From positions 1-44,285 of the IMG/VR virus record IMGVR_UViG_3300007770_001196: a DNA stretch of 44,285 nt; one strand, 5' to 3'. The DNA is from a virus. The translations under genes were made by a program, and so were the position numbers. Shown here one piece after another: positions 34,715 to 42,991 of this stretch (position 1 is the first letter of the stretch; each line of letters starts with the position of its first letter). The notes below the pieces were generated by a model. That model was not told the origin of the DNA, did not search any database, and worked only from the letters and a program-made list of their open reading frames with translations.

Positions 34715-36222
34715 TTTTCTACTTTGTGAATTTCACCCGTATTCTTGTCTACTATCATGCCTTTTTTATATTTTGTATATGAGCTATGATTTAACTCTTG
34801 CCAAGCTTTATCTCTTATTTCTTCAAGATCAGACGGTGGAATTAAAGTATTTATCATGTTTGCCTTTTGCCAATGCATTCTATCAGGATTGTAATCTACA
34901 GGTAGATTATCATTTCTTATTGCATAATCAAATAAAGGTGTTCCAGGAAGAGGCATTACAAGAAAAAAGCTAGATGCATCAAGACCGTCATCCATACACT
35001 TTTTTGCAAAGTTGATAGTGTTTATTGCTTCATCTCTAGTTTCATCTGGATATCCTATCATAAAGTTACCTGCAACTCTAATTCCATTTTTCTTACACGT
35101 ATTTATTAAAGCAGGAATGTTTGATCTGTCGGGATTCCACTTGTTTGATGCATACTTTAATAAAATTCTATTACTTATTGACTCAAAAGGAAGCGCTATG
35201 TCTCTAAATCCTGCTGCAGCTAGCGTTTCAATTACCTCGTCGTCTGGTTCACCATTTTTAAGTAAGTGAATTACATTTATTCCATTAACGTCAAGTATTT
35301 CAACATCAAGATCTCTTATCTTATTAATAAGCCTTATTGCCCTTTTCTTTTTTCCAAAAATAGAATCATCTTCTATGAAGATTTGCCTAACACCAAGAGT
35401 CTTTAATAACTCTATCTCAGCCAAGACTCTCTCATCAGATTTTATTCTAAATGACCCAATGTCTCCTGATATCGAGCCCTTTAGCTCACCTGATATGTGA
35501 CAGTAGGTGCACCTAAATGGACAGCCTCGTGATGTCATCATAGATGCATATTTTAAATCTTCATCAGGTAAAAAATGTCCGCCGTGGGGACGCCTAATCT
35601 TCCAGTATCTATTATTTGGAAGAAGGTGCCACGCTGCCATAGGTAGATCATCAAGATTCTGTATGACATTGATGTCGAGCTTACTATGACAAACTATTTC
35701 GTCCATTAGATAAGAAACACCTGGTATGTGACTAAACTCTTTTTTACCAGACTCAAAACGTCTAACAACTTTAACAAACGCATCTTCGGCCTCAGACGTA
35801 CAAATTACATCAACTCCATTCCTAAAAAACCTATGCTGTCTGTGTCTTGCATTTACGCCGCCTGCAACTATTAATTTTTCTGGAAATGCTTCTTTAATTA
35901 ATCTTGAAACTGACAGAACCATTGTCTCTTGATGGGTAAAAATTGATGTTAATCCAATTACGTCAGCATCATAAACTTCTTCAAGAATTCTATCATTAGA
36001 CACACCGGTTCTTTTCATGCCTGTCGGTAGATCAGAAGATCTATAAAAAACTGTATCAAGATCGTCTTTACTGTTTCCTACACACGCATCAAAAATGCTA
36101 ACATCGATTCCTGCTGACAAGAGAGCTCCTCCAAGTGCAGGATATGCTAGAGACCCATTAGGCTTACACATCATCTCAGGCCACGTTTGTTCTGGTGGGT
36201 ACAGTAAAACTACCTTAGACAT
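34711..36222 (-). CDS. B12-binding-type radical SAM protein (503 aa)
   Basis: The N-terminal part (VVLLYPPEQTWPEM, LAYPALGGALLSAG, VIGLTSIFTHQET, LIVAGGVNA) has the Rossmann-like layout of cobalamin-binding domains. The radical SAM core follows with the iron-sulfur motif Cys234-x3-Cys238-x2-Cys241 in SRGCPFRCTYC, then IFIEDDSIFGKK and NFMIGYPDET. The usual DxHxxG cobalamin motif is not evident, so B12 may not bind through its lower axial His. Such enzymes methylate or rearrange unreactive carbons in sugars, lipids and antibiotics. It overlaps both neighbours, so it belongs to the same operon. The substrate is unknown. Confidence 0.85.
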   Translation of the reverse strand: MSKVVLLYPPEQTWPEMMCKPNGSLAYPALGGALLSAGIDVSIFDACVGNSKDDLDTVFYRSSDLPTGMKRTGVSNDRILEEVYDADVIGLTSIFTHQETMVLSVSRLIKEAFPEKLIVAGGVNARHRQHRFFRNGVDVICTSEAEDAFVKVVRRFESGKKEFSHIPGVSYLMDEIVCHSKLDINVIQNLDDLPMAAWHLLPNNRYWKIRRPHGGHFLPDEDLKYASMMTSRGCPFRCTYCHISGELKGSISGDIGSFRIKSDERVLAEIELLKTLGVRQIFIEDDSIFGKKKRAIRLINKIRDLDVEILDVNGINVIHLLKNGEPDDEVIETLAAAGFRDIALPFESISNRILLKYASNKWNPDRSNIPALINTCKKNGIRVAGNFMIGYPDETRDEAINTINFAKKCMDDGLDASSFFLVMPLPGTPLFDYAIRNDNLPVDYNPDRMHWQKANMINTLIPPSDLEEIRDKAWQELNHSSYTKYKKGMIVDKNTGEIHKVEK

Positions 36223-37012
36223 AATTTAATATCCACTCTTCAACTCTATTTCTCCATGTAACTGCAGCAAAGTCTTTATGAAAATCTCTAGATAGAGATC
36301 TTCCCAAATGCGTAAAGATGGGTTCTCCGTTTATCTGATGCTCTTCGCCTCTCATTCCTGGAACTGACATGAACTTTGACCTACAGTCTTTTGATCTAAT
36401 TAATGGAAGTGAAACTCCTGTATATCCTGAATTTTTAATCTTTAAGGGTAGTTCCCATCCCACATCTAAGTCAATAGTTTCACCTGGTGATCTTCCAAAA
36501 ATTTCAGAGTTTGTATCATCAATCATCAATCTTCTAGTCTTAGCTGGTAAAAATGATACATTACACGACTTTAAGATGTTGACATCAAATAGACAAGCTA
36601 TTGCGTTAGGAAAGTTAAGATATTTTTCACCATCGTATTCAGACCCTACTATTACACACTTTCCACTAATAAAGCTTAAAAGATTCTTATCCCAATCTCT
36701 AGATAAAAATGCAACATCAGAGTCAACTATCATTCCGCATCTTTCGCTCATATAATCTAAGATAACATCTAGACAGATTCCATGACCCATGCTTGATGCA
36801 GAGTGACTATTAATTGCATTTAATACAACTATTTCAGAATCTGTCTTGACGCTTAAGATTTCATTTACATCGACACTTTGATCATTTATTGCAAGTATGA
36901 ATTCCACTCTTTTTTGATCGCTTACAGTCATATTTGACGACCATATAAGGTGCTTAGCATAATGCTCAGAATTAATTCCGCATGGAATTCCTATTTGAAT
37001 TTTTGATGACAT
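36215..37012 (-). CDS. GT-A-like glycosyltransferase (265 aa)
   Basis: It opens KIQIGIPCGINSEHYAKHLIWSS, a GT2-like start, and has MIVDSDVAFLSRDWD at about 95-109, in which Asp-Ser-Asp forms a DxD metal site. GETIDLDVGWELPLKI and HQINGEPIFTHLG complete a compact GT-A fold. It is a diverged member, so the family name is tentative. The gene overlaps the start of the radical SAM gene by 8 bases and follows the aminotransferase by 5 bases. Confidence 0.7.
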   Translation of the reverse strand: MSSKIQIGIPCGINSEHYAKHLIWSSNMTVSDQKRVEFILAINDQSVDVNEILSVKTDSEIVVLNAINSHSASSMGHGICLDVILDYMSERCGMIVDSDVAFLSRDWDKNLLSFISGKCVIVGSEYDGEKYLNFPNAIACLFDVNILKSCNVSFLPAKTRRLMIDDTNSEIFGRSPGETIDLDVGWELPLKIKNSGYTGVSLPLIRSKDCRSKFMSVPGMRGEEHQINGEPIFTHLGRSLSRDFHKDFAAVTWRNRVEEWILNYV

Positions 37013-37017
37013 TTTAA

Positions 37018-38115
37018 CTAAAAACTATTTACTGCTTCCACTATTGTTATTCTATCTTCATCTGTTAGCCACCACCCAACAGGAATATTCATCATTTTTG
37101 AACAAAATTCATCAGTTCCAGGAAGATCATCTCTTTCAAATTTTTTATATACAGAATATCTATCATTTCTTACATGAACAACATCAGTTGCTACACCTTT
37201 TCTCATCATATGACTTTTAAATTCATCTCTATCATCGACAAGAAGGCTATAGATCCAGCATGCAGATTCAGAATCTTTTGACCTTTTAAGCTTTTTGACT
37301 CGTGAGTTATTAATATTTTCATCAAAAAATGCACTATTATTCTGATGAGCTTTAACAAGCTGTCTAATTGTTTTCATTTGTTCTAGGCCGATTAGAGCAT
37401 TTAAATTATTCATATGAAATTTATACCCCCACTCAGTGACATCTTGCTCCCATCGAGACTTTCCTGTCTTGGCTGTGTACTTTCTATCGAGGCCAAACCA
37501 TCTTAGGCTTTTTATTCTTTGATCATCATCATAGCTTTTTGAACAAATTGCTCCTCCGTCAGCAGTTGTTAAGTGCTTTATTGCCTGGAATGAAAAACAC
37601 ACAAAGTCACTATGGCTTCCAATTGGCTTACCCTTATATGTCGCACCAAGAGCATGTGCAGCATCCTCAATCACCTTTATATCAAAATCTCTTACAGCTT
37701 TGTTAATTTCATCTATTTCAAACGGCTGACCTGCCCAGTGAACAGCAGAGATTGCCTTTGTCCTTGGTGTTATCTTTCTTTTAACATCGTATGGGTCAAT
37801 ATTTCCAGTTTCAGGATCAATGTCAGCCCAGACAAGCTTTGCACCAAATACAGATGCAGGTTCATTTGTAGCCATGCATGTCATCGGTGTAACAATTACC
37901 TCATCTCCAGGGCCTATGTCACAAAGCCTAAACGCCAGTGTTAGCGCTGATGTGCAGCTATTTACAAGAGAACAGTTTTCATTATTGACATAATCTGAAA
38001 ATTCTTTTTCAAATCTATCTGAGTATTCTCCCTCAGTTACCATTCCTCCTTCAAAAAGCTTATCTATTAATGGGCCTAACGTCCCAGGGTTGTGAACCTT
38101 AAAAAGGTTTATCAT
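37018..38115 (-). CDS. DegT/DnrJ/EryC1-family sugar aminotransferase (365 aa)
   Basis: A PLP enzyme with SLVNSCTSALTLAFRL (49-64), IEDAAHALGATY (149-160, Asp151 holds the pyridine nitrogen) and FSFQAIKHLTTADGG, in which Lys180 is the Schiff-base residue. It adds an amino group to a keto-deoxysugar nucleotide, as in perosamine, viosamine or bacillosamine synthesis. With gmd in the island, GDP-perosamine is possible; with RmlC- and GNAT-like genes next to it, a dTDP-amino sugar is another option. It starts at an ATG with a strong AGGAG. Unlike the ColD-like gene, it keeps the Lys and so should be a true aminotransferase. Confidence 0.92.
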   Translation of the reverse strand: MINLFKVHNPGTLGPLIDKLFEGGMVTEGEYSDRFEKEFSDYVNNENCSLVNSCTSALTLAFRLCDIGPGDEVIVTPMTCMATNEPASVFGAKLVWADIDPETGNIDPYDVKRKITPRTKAISAVHWAGQPFEIDEINKAVRDFDIKVIEDAAHALGATYKGKPIGSHSDFVCFSFQAIKHLTTADGGAICSKSYDDDQRIKSLRWFGLDRKYTAKTGKSRWEQDVTEWGYKFHMNNLNALIGLEQMKTIRQLVKAHQNNSAFFDENINNSRVKKLKRSKDSESACWIYSLLVDDRDEFKSHMMRKGVATDVVHVRNDRYSVYKKFERDDLPGTDEFCSKMMNIPVGWWLTDEDRITIVEAVNSF

Positions 38116-38117
38116 CG

Positions 38118-38336
38118 CTATCTCCTATTTTTTTGATTAGAGGTTTTTCCCCATGAAATATAATTACACAGCCTTTCAAAGAAATAATACATGATAAATC
38201 CACTAATGTTCATATAAAGAGCATTTGTCAAAGCCTTTTCTGATATTCCAGACGATAAAACAATAAAGCTATTTAAAATTGCAATAATTCTCCATGCTAC
38301 TGTCTTAAGAAGGCTTCTTGCCTTTGTCTCTTCCAC
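38118..38336 (-). CDS. DUF2061 small membrane protein (72 aa)
   Basis: The product reads KARSLLKTVAWRIIAILNSFIVL, then a linker and GFIMYYFFERLCNYISWG, the pattern of PF09834 (DUF2061), a family of small inner-membrane proteins found in bacteria and in some sugar clusters. Two hydrophobic segments are visible (about 11-28 and 44-55). The start is GTG at 38336, with GGAT upstream, two bases after the preceding stop. It may anchor a glycan enzyme at the membrane; function not known. One of only two membrane proteins seen in the window. Confidence 0.82.
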   Translation of the reverse strand: MEETKARSLLKTVAWRIIAILNSFIVLSSGISEKALTNALYMNISGFIMYYFFERLCNYISWGKTSNQKNRR

Positions 38337-38338
38337 AC

Positions 38339-39301
38339 TTATGATCCAAACTTTTCCTCAAAGATCTTAATATTATAATATGTCTTGTTATTAAAGTCAT
38401 ATGTTGACAAATCTATATTCTTTAGAATCTCTCTGACTGATTCTCCTGGAGAAAATTGTGGAGCAAAATCTAGCTGATCTTTAGTTTTGCTGTTTGTTAC
38501 CTTGTAGTTTCTACATTCTGGAATGTTTTTAATTTCAATACCAACATTAATTCCATGATCAGATAGCTCACTTTTAATCTCATCAGCAAGACGACCCATT
38601 GTGTAGTTGTCATATGACACATTAAATACGCCTGTTATCTCTTGACTTGCCTCTATTGCCCTAATATATGCAGTCGCTATATCCCTAACGTCTGTTAACG
38701 GTCGCCAGACGCTAGGATTATTTACAACTATCTTACCCTGTGTTAGAGCAAATTTTGTCATTGTGTTTACAACGAGATCATATCTCATTCTTGGTGAATA
38801 TCCTCCAACTGTTCCCTTCCTTAGTGCTATTGGACGAAATGATTCATCTTCAAAGCTCATAACAGCATTTTCACCAATCATTTTTGAAATTCCGTAGGGA
38901 AACTTTGGAGAAACGGGCGACTCCTCGTTCATTAGTTTATCATTTGTATATCCGTATATGCTACATGAGCTTGCATATATAAACCTCTTTACACCTGCCT
39001 CCTTTGAAATAAACGCTAGATACGTTGGTGATGATGCATTTTCAACAAAGTTCATTGATGGATTAAAATTTGCCATGGGATCATTTGATACACCAGCCAT
39101 AAAAATAACAACATCAAAATCTGACAGATCGCTGGGTGTCAGTGTTCTGATGTCTGAGTTTATTACCTTTGCCTCGCTGGGAAGATTGTTTCCAAACCAT
39201 AGTAAGTCAACAACAGTTACATCATACTGTCTCTCAATTAACCTTGGAATTAAGACTGATCCTACATAGCCGGCGCCGCCAGCAATTAAAATCTTTTTCA
39301 T
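38339..39301 (-). CDS. NAD-dependent sugar epimerase/dehydratase, extended SDR (320 aa)
   Basis: It has the GGAGYVGS nucleotide loop (8-15), YASSCSIYG at 109-117 and YGISK with Tyr136 and Lys140, as in nucleotide-sugar epimerases, dehydratases and reductases. RPLTDVRDIATAYI marks the substrate domain. The exact reaction is unclear: a 4-epimerase, a 4,6-dehydratase or a reductase would all fit. It overlaps the RmlC-like gene by 4 bases, so it probably acts on the same nucleotide sugar, for example as an RmlD-like reductase or 4-epimerase. Confidence 0.88.
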   Translation of the reverse strand: MKKILIAGGAGYVGSVLIPRLIERQYDVTVVDLLWFGNNLPSEAKVINSDIRTLTPSDLSDFDVVIFMAGVSNDPMANFNPSMNFVENASSPTYLAFISKEAGVKRFIYASSCSIYGYTNDKLMNEESPVSPKFPYGISKMIGENAVMSFEDESFRPIALRKGTVGGYSPRMRYDLVVNTMTKFALTQGKIVVNNPSVWRPLTDVRDIATAYIRAIEASQEITGVFNVSYDNYTMGRLADEIKSELSDHGINVGIEIKNIPECRNYKVTNSKTKDQLDFAPQFSPGESVREILKNIDLSTYDFNNKTYYNIKIFEEKFGS

Positions 39302-39879
39302 ATGTTTCTCTCAAAATAAAACTTTGGATCTTTATCATAATCAGAAAATGATTTCGCTGTTATATCTTTTTCTGATAGTATTAAATCATTAACATCTAAA
39401 CCCCAGTCAACATTAAGGCTGGCATCTAGCGGATTTATTCCGCTTTCTCCATCCTGATTATACACTGCTGTGCACTTATAATGAAGAACTGTGTTATCTT
39501 CAAGAGAGACTATTCCATGAGCAAATCCATGTGGAACCCATAGCTCCTTTTTGTTTTCTGATGTTAGCATAAATGATTCATGTATACCGTATGTTGGACT
39601 ACCTTTTCTTATATCAACTATCACGTCCATGATTGCACCATTGGCAACTTTTACAAATTTTCCCATTGGACCATCCCATTGATAATGTAGACCTCTTATG
39701 ACGCCTTTTTTTGAAATGGAAAAGTTATCTTGAACAAATGTCTCATAAAACTCAACATCCTTAAACGTATCTTCATTGTATGATTCATAAAAACACCCTC
39801 TGTGATCATGAAAAATCTTTGGTGTAAACACAAAAACATCATTAAAATTTTTACTTTTTTCCTTTGTTATCTTTTTCAC
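39298..39879 (-). CDS. dTDP-4-dehydrorhamnose 3,5-epimerase, RmlC/RfbC-like (193 aa)
   Basis: The cupin shows the RmlC motifs: FHDHRGCFYESY at 23-34, VIRGLHYQWDGPMGK with the catalytic His65, VIVDIRKGSPTYG and VPHGFAHGI. RmlC epimerises C3 and C5 of dTDP-4-keto-6-deoxyglucose. No RmlA, RmlB or RmlD is recognisable here, so host enzymes must supply the substrate, or the protein acts on another 4-keto sugar. The start is GTG at 39879, overlapping the preceding stop as GTGA. Confidence 0.93.
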   Translation of the reverse strand: MKKITKEKSKNFNDVFVFTPKIFHDHRGCFYESYNEDTFKDVEFYETFVQDNFSISKKGVIRGLHYQWDGPMGKFVKVANGAIMDVIVDIRKGSPTYGIHESFMLTSENKKELWVPHGFAHGIVSLEDNTVLHYKCTAVYNQDGESGINPLDASLNVDWGLDVNDLILSEKDITAKSFSDYDKDPKFYFERNI

Positions 39880-40346
39880 TCAAGCTCCATCTTCATTTCA
39901 ATTCTTTTAATTTTTTTATTGCCACGGATCACGGGATATGTTTTGTTATTCGTTCTCTTAAAGCCAACCTTTTCGTAAAGAGATATCGCCCTATTGTTAA
40001 ATTCCAAAACATATAGGATAAACGTTCTAAATCCAAATCTTTCTAGCATAAGCTTCATAAATTCAGGATATGCCTTTTTTGCTATTCCCTTTCCCCTGTG
40101 ATCTTTGTGTATATCACATCCAATAAATACACTATTCTCATCTATATTCCACCTTGACGTTCTAAAGTATCCTACATCTTCATCAGCGTAGCTTAAAATA
40201 TAGAATTTTGGACTATTAGCCTTAAACCACTCACAACATTGATCAACAGTAAATCTTGTATCGTCATCAAGAAAATCAGCGCATTCATTTCTTATTCCAA
40301 TAAAGAATTCTAAGTCATTCTCGCTCATTTTTCTAAATGTTATCAT
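39876..40346 (-). CDS. GNAT-family N-acetyltransferase (156 aa)
   Basis: A complete small GNAT: TFRKMSENDLEFFIGIRN at the start, GCDIHKDHRGKGIAKKAY with the acetyl-CoA loop R84-G-K-G-I-A89, and FNNRAISLYEKVGFKR near the end. It probably acetylates an amino group. Upstream and downstream are sugar genes, and an aminotransferase is 2 kb away, so the substrate is likely a 4- or 3-amino-deoxysugar nucleotide. It starts at an ATG at 40346, directly next to the stop of the GT2 gene. Confidence 0.9.
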   Translation of the reverse strand: MITFRKMSENDLEFFIGIRNECADFLDDDTRFTVDQCCEWFKANSPKFYILSYADEDVGYFRTSRWNIDENSVFIGCDIHKDHRGKGIAKKAYPEFMKLMLERFGFRTFILYVLEFNNRAISLYEKVGFKRTNNKTYPVIRGNKKIKRIEMKMELE

Positions 40347-41066
40347 CTATTGATCTTCTATCTTAGAAAGAAACCCTCTAGCTCTTACAAGATTTATAGT
40401 TGATATCTGTCTCATCTCTGCCCAGTCTCTATCATTAACTGATACAGAGTTTATGTTATACCTGTAACATACCTTGTCAATATATTTTCTTTTACCTGAT
40501 ACATTTAAAAGAGGTAACATTAGTGCCTGATCATATCCTCTCTTAAACCATTCTGAGCTTTCGTCTTTAAAATTTCTATCAGATATTTTTTTTAATAGGC
40601 TGCATTTAAATGTTCTAAGGTGAGAGCTACACCATGGCCAAAAATATGGATCCACGTTATCTGGCATACTACTAGATATATTACTTCCATTTATATCCCA
40701 CTCATGAGCTGTCCAAACAACATCGCACCCATCACTATGCTCATCATGAATAATAGATGATGTATCATCATTACATAAAAAATCGTCACCGTCAATAGTT
40801 GCAACTATCACATCGCTGCTTATATCCTGAAACAGTCTAGCAGTTTCAACTATGTTTCTTAGGGCGTATTTTTTAACCGAATTTTTTCTACACGTAAATC
40901 TCTGATCATGTGTGCAAATTTCTACCATCTTTTTCCACGTATTATCTGTTGACATGTCATCAACCATGATACAATGCCACCTATCGTCAGACTGTGATGA
41001 CAGTGATGATGCAAGCCTGTCAAGATTTTTTTCTGCATTGAAGCACGGTACAACAAAAATTATCAT
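40347..41066 (-). CDS. Glycosyltransferase family 2 (239 aa)
   Basis: A compact GT2: IFVVPCFNAEKNLDRLASSLSSQ, then MVDDMSTDNTW at about 34-44 and VIVATIDGDDFL, where DGDD provides the DxD metal site. WTAHEWDINGS and FKRGYDQALMLPLL follow. It should transfer one sugar from a nucleotide donor. It overlaps the fusion gene by 4 bases (ATGA) and is directly followed by the acetyltransferase. A TATAAATA occurs 17 bases upstream of the ATG (minus strand), within the end of the preceding gene. Confidence 0.9.
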   Translation of the reverse strand: MIIFVVPCFNAEKNLDRLASSLSSQSDDRWHCIMVDDMSTDNTWKKMVEICTHDQRFTCRKNSVKKYALRNIVETARLFQDISSDVIVATIDGDDFLCNDDTSSIIHDEHSDGCDVVWTAHEWDINGSNISSSMPDNVDPYFWPWCSSHLRTFKCSLLKKISDRNFKDESSEWFKRGYDQALMLPLLNVSGKRKYIDKVCYRYNINSVSVNDRDWAEMRQISTINLVRARGFLSKIEDQ

Positions 41067-42991
41067 TTTTTATCAGCCCACTTATTTATAATTTTTGGTG
41101 AACCCTGTTTCAATGTCATATGAGGTGTCTTCATTGAAAAATCAACTTTCCTATGAAATATCCAGCCTCCCATTTCATCACTTAGTCGACTTGCAAGATT
41201 TTTGATATCATCATCAGAGACGTCAGACCAACACTTATCAAAAAACATATTATTTTCAGGTGTGTCATTCTGACTGATGTTATATAGACTTTGCCAGTGT
41301 TTCGACCAATAATTTTTATATGTCCTTATCTTTCTTTCAAGATCATACCAGGAGTAGTGATGAACGCCTGGCAGGTTGTTTGTAATTCCTTGAAACCATT
41401 CAGCGTATTTCTGAAGAGAGTTGTCATCTGTAAAAATCTGATTTCTTAAGCTCTCTATCTCAGGAGTGTAGAAATTAGCAAATTCAACTCTTTCAAATGT
41501 ATCACTTCTAATATAGTCACATCCATCAGTTCCAGGAAGCGAGTACATGTCACCATTTTCATCAAATTTTCTTAATTGCTTTGGTACACCGTGAGTTATG
41601 TGCGGCTTATTTCTGCTAAACCTCCACTTCCACGGGTTTATATCAACCCTTACCTTGTTTGGTCCTCCCCAGTACTCAATGACCGGTAGTGCTAGCAGGT
41701 CAATATTTTTAGGAAGAATCTTTGAAAGATTCTTAACCTTCTCGTAATCATCCTCATGAACTATCTCATCTGAGTCTTGTTGCCAGCAAAACTCTCCAGT
41801 ACATAGAACTCTAGCTAGGGCTTTTTGCAGCCCATCAAATACAGCAAATCTTGGATGATCCCAATCCCTCACATGCTGGTGTGCCAATAGCCTTTCGTGG
41901 GACTCTGTCAGCTTCTGTAGCCTCTCCCATGTACCGTCCTTGGAACCACCATCAACAACAACAACCTGGTCACAGAAGTCAAGCATTGACAATATGCTTT
42001 CCTCAAATGGATATCTCTGATCTATACAATTTAATGTTGTTGTATATCCGCTTATTGTCGGAACGTAGTTTATTATCTTCTCTATCTCTGTCCAAAATCT
42101 TCCTCTTGCAGACATTAGATAGTTTTCAACTAGACCAATATTATCTGTCTTAAACCACTCCTCGTGAACGTGTTGAACATTTTCATTTGTTATTATCTGA
42201 CAACCTAGCAGCTTTGCCTCTATCACGAGACGTGGACATGTGTCACCACCCTTTGGCAGGAATACTAGACACTTTGACACAGACAGCTTCTTTAAGAGGT
42301 CACTGTGAGAAAGGTTCCACACTGTCTCAAAATCATAATTATTTTTTTTACAAAAGGCCTCAGCATCCTGTGTTCCTTTTATCCAAGATGTTGACCCTAC
42401 AACAATGTACTTTTCTCTTTTTTCATCCTTTGATTCATCTCGAAGGCGCCTTACAGTATCAAAAAATGATTTCTGGAAAACTGATGACAGGACGGTATTT
42501 TTTATATTTGATAAAAATGGGAATGCCTTGTGATATATCATCATTTGCTTCTTGGACATCCACCATAGAGACTTTGCCCCATAGTAAAATGCTGACACCA
42601 TCTTTCCATGCATCTGATTATGACAGTCACATTCCTTATTTTCAGCCTGCATGTGTTTTTCAATTGATCTATATTTACAATACTTGTAATCGAATTCAAC
42701 TATTGAATAGTTCAAATTTGCAACAACTGTAGGAATAAGATTCCAGTTAATTGATGAAAAATTTCCAAATATCCAGTGCTTTCTTAATCCTTGTGACAGT
42801 AGCTCAGGTGTAACCTTATTAGCATGAAGTCTAAAAACCTTAAGAGGTGAAGCGTCAATTATCGCATCTGTTGTCAGCTCAGCACCACCAACATGATCCT
42901 TTGAAAACATGTCACCGACAAATACGACATCACAGTCATCTGGTATCTGTGGTGCGGGCTCAGGAACCTCAAACACACTTTGATTAAACAT
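41063..42991 (-). CDS. Two-domain glycosyltransferase: GT-B (GT4-like) fused to GT2 (642 aa)
   Basis: The N-terminal part (about 18-310) is GT-B-like: CDVVFVGDMFSKDHVGGAEL, then YIVVGSTSWIKGTQDAEAF and FLPKGGDTCPRLVIEAKLLG as the donor site. From about residue 317 a GT2 domain follows with TTLNCIDQRYPFEESI, VVVVDGGSKDGTW at 343-355 and CWQQDSDEI with a DxD at 406-408. The C-terminus (VHHYSWYDLERKIRTYKNYW) is typical of GT2 proteins that act on LPS core. One protein may thus add two sugars in succession. It is the first gene of the island; GGAG precedes the ATG. Confidence 0.85.
   Translation of the reverse strand: MFNQSVFEVPEPAPQIPDDCDVVFVGDMFSKDHVGGAELTTDAIIDASPLKVFRLHANKVTPELLSQGLRKHWIFGNFSSINWNLIPTVVANLNYSIVEFDYKYCKYRSIEKHMQAENKECDCHNQMHGKMVSAFYYGAKSLWWMSKKQMMIYHKAFPFLSNIKNTVLSSVFQKSFFDTVRRLRDESKDEKREKYIVVGSTSWIKGTQDAEAFCKKNNYDFETVWNLSHSDLLKKLSVSKCLVFLPKGGDTCPRLVIEAKLLGCQIITNENVQHVHEEWFKTDNIGLVENYLMSARGRFWTEIEKIINYVPTISGYTTTLNCIDQRYPFEESILSMLDFCDQVVVVDGGSKDGTWERLQKLTESHERLLAHQHVRDWDHPRFAVFDGLQKALARVLCTGEFCWQQDSDEIVHEDDYEKVKNLSKILPKNIDLLALPVIEYWGGPNKVRVDINPWKWRFSRNKPHITHGVPKQLRKFDENGDMYSLPGTDGCDYIRSDTFERVEFANFYTPEIESLRNQIFTDDNSLQKYAEWFQGITNNLPGVHHYSWYDLERKIRTYKNYWSKHWQSLYNISQNDTPENNMFFDKCWSDVSDDDIKNLASRLSDEMGGWIFHRKVDFSMKTPHMTLKQGSPKIINKWADKK

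Noticed and set aside
37018-38115. A second ColD-like enzyme
   Set aside because: The catalytic lysine is present at residue 180, so this is a true aminotransferase-type protein.
41083-41090. TATAAATA on the minus strand 17 bases before the ATG of the GT2 gene, and a second copy at 29234-29241
   Set aside because: In a 44 kb AT-rich window a handful of such octamers is expected by chance. One lies inside a coding region just after a start codon, so I do not call them late promoters.
42187-42732. Open plus-strand frame of 181 codons opposite the GT4-GT2 fusion
   Set aside because: Antisense shadow of a clear gene; its His- and Leu-rich composition reflects the reverse reading of AT-rich codons.
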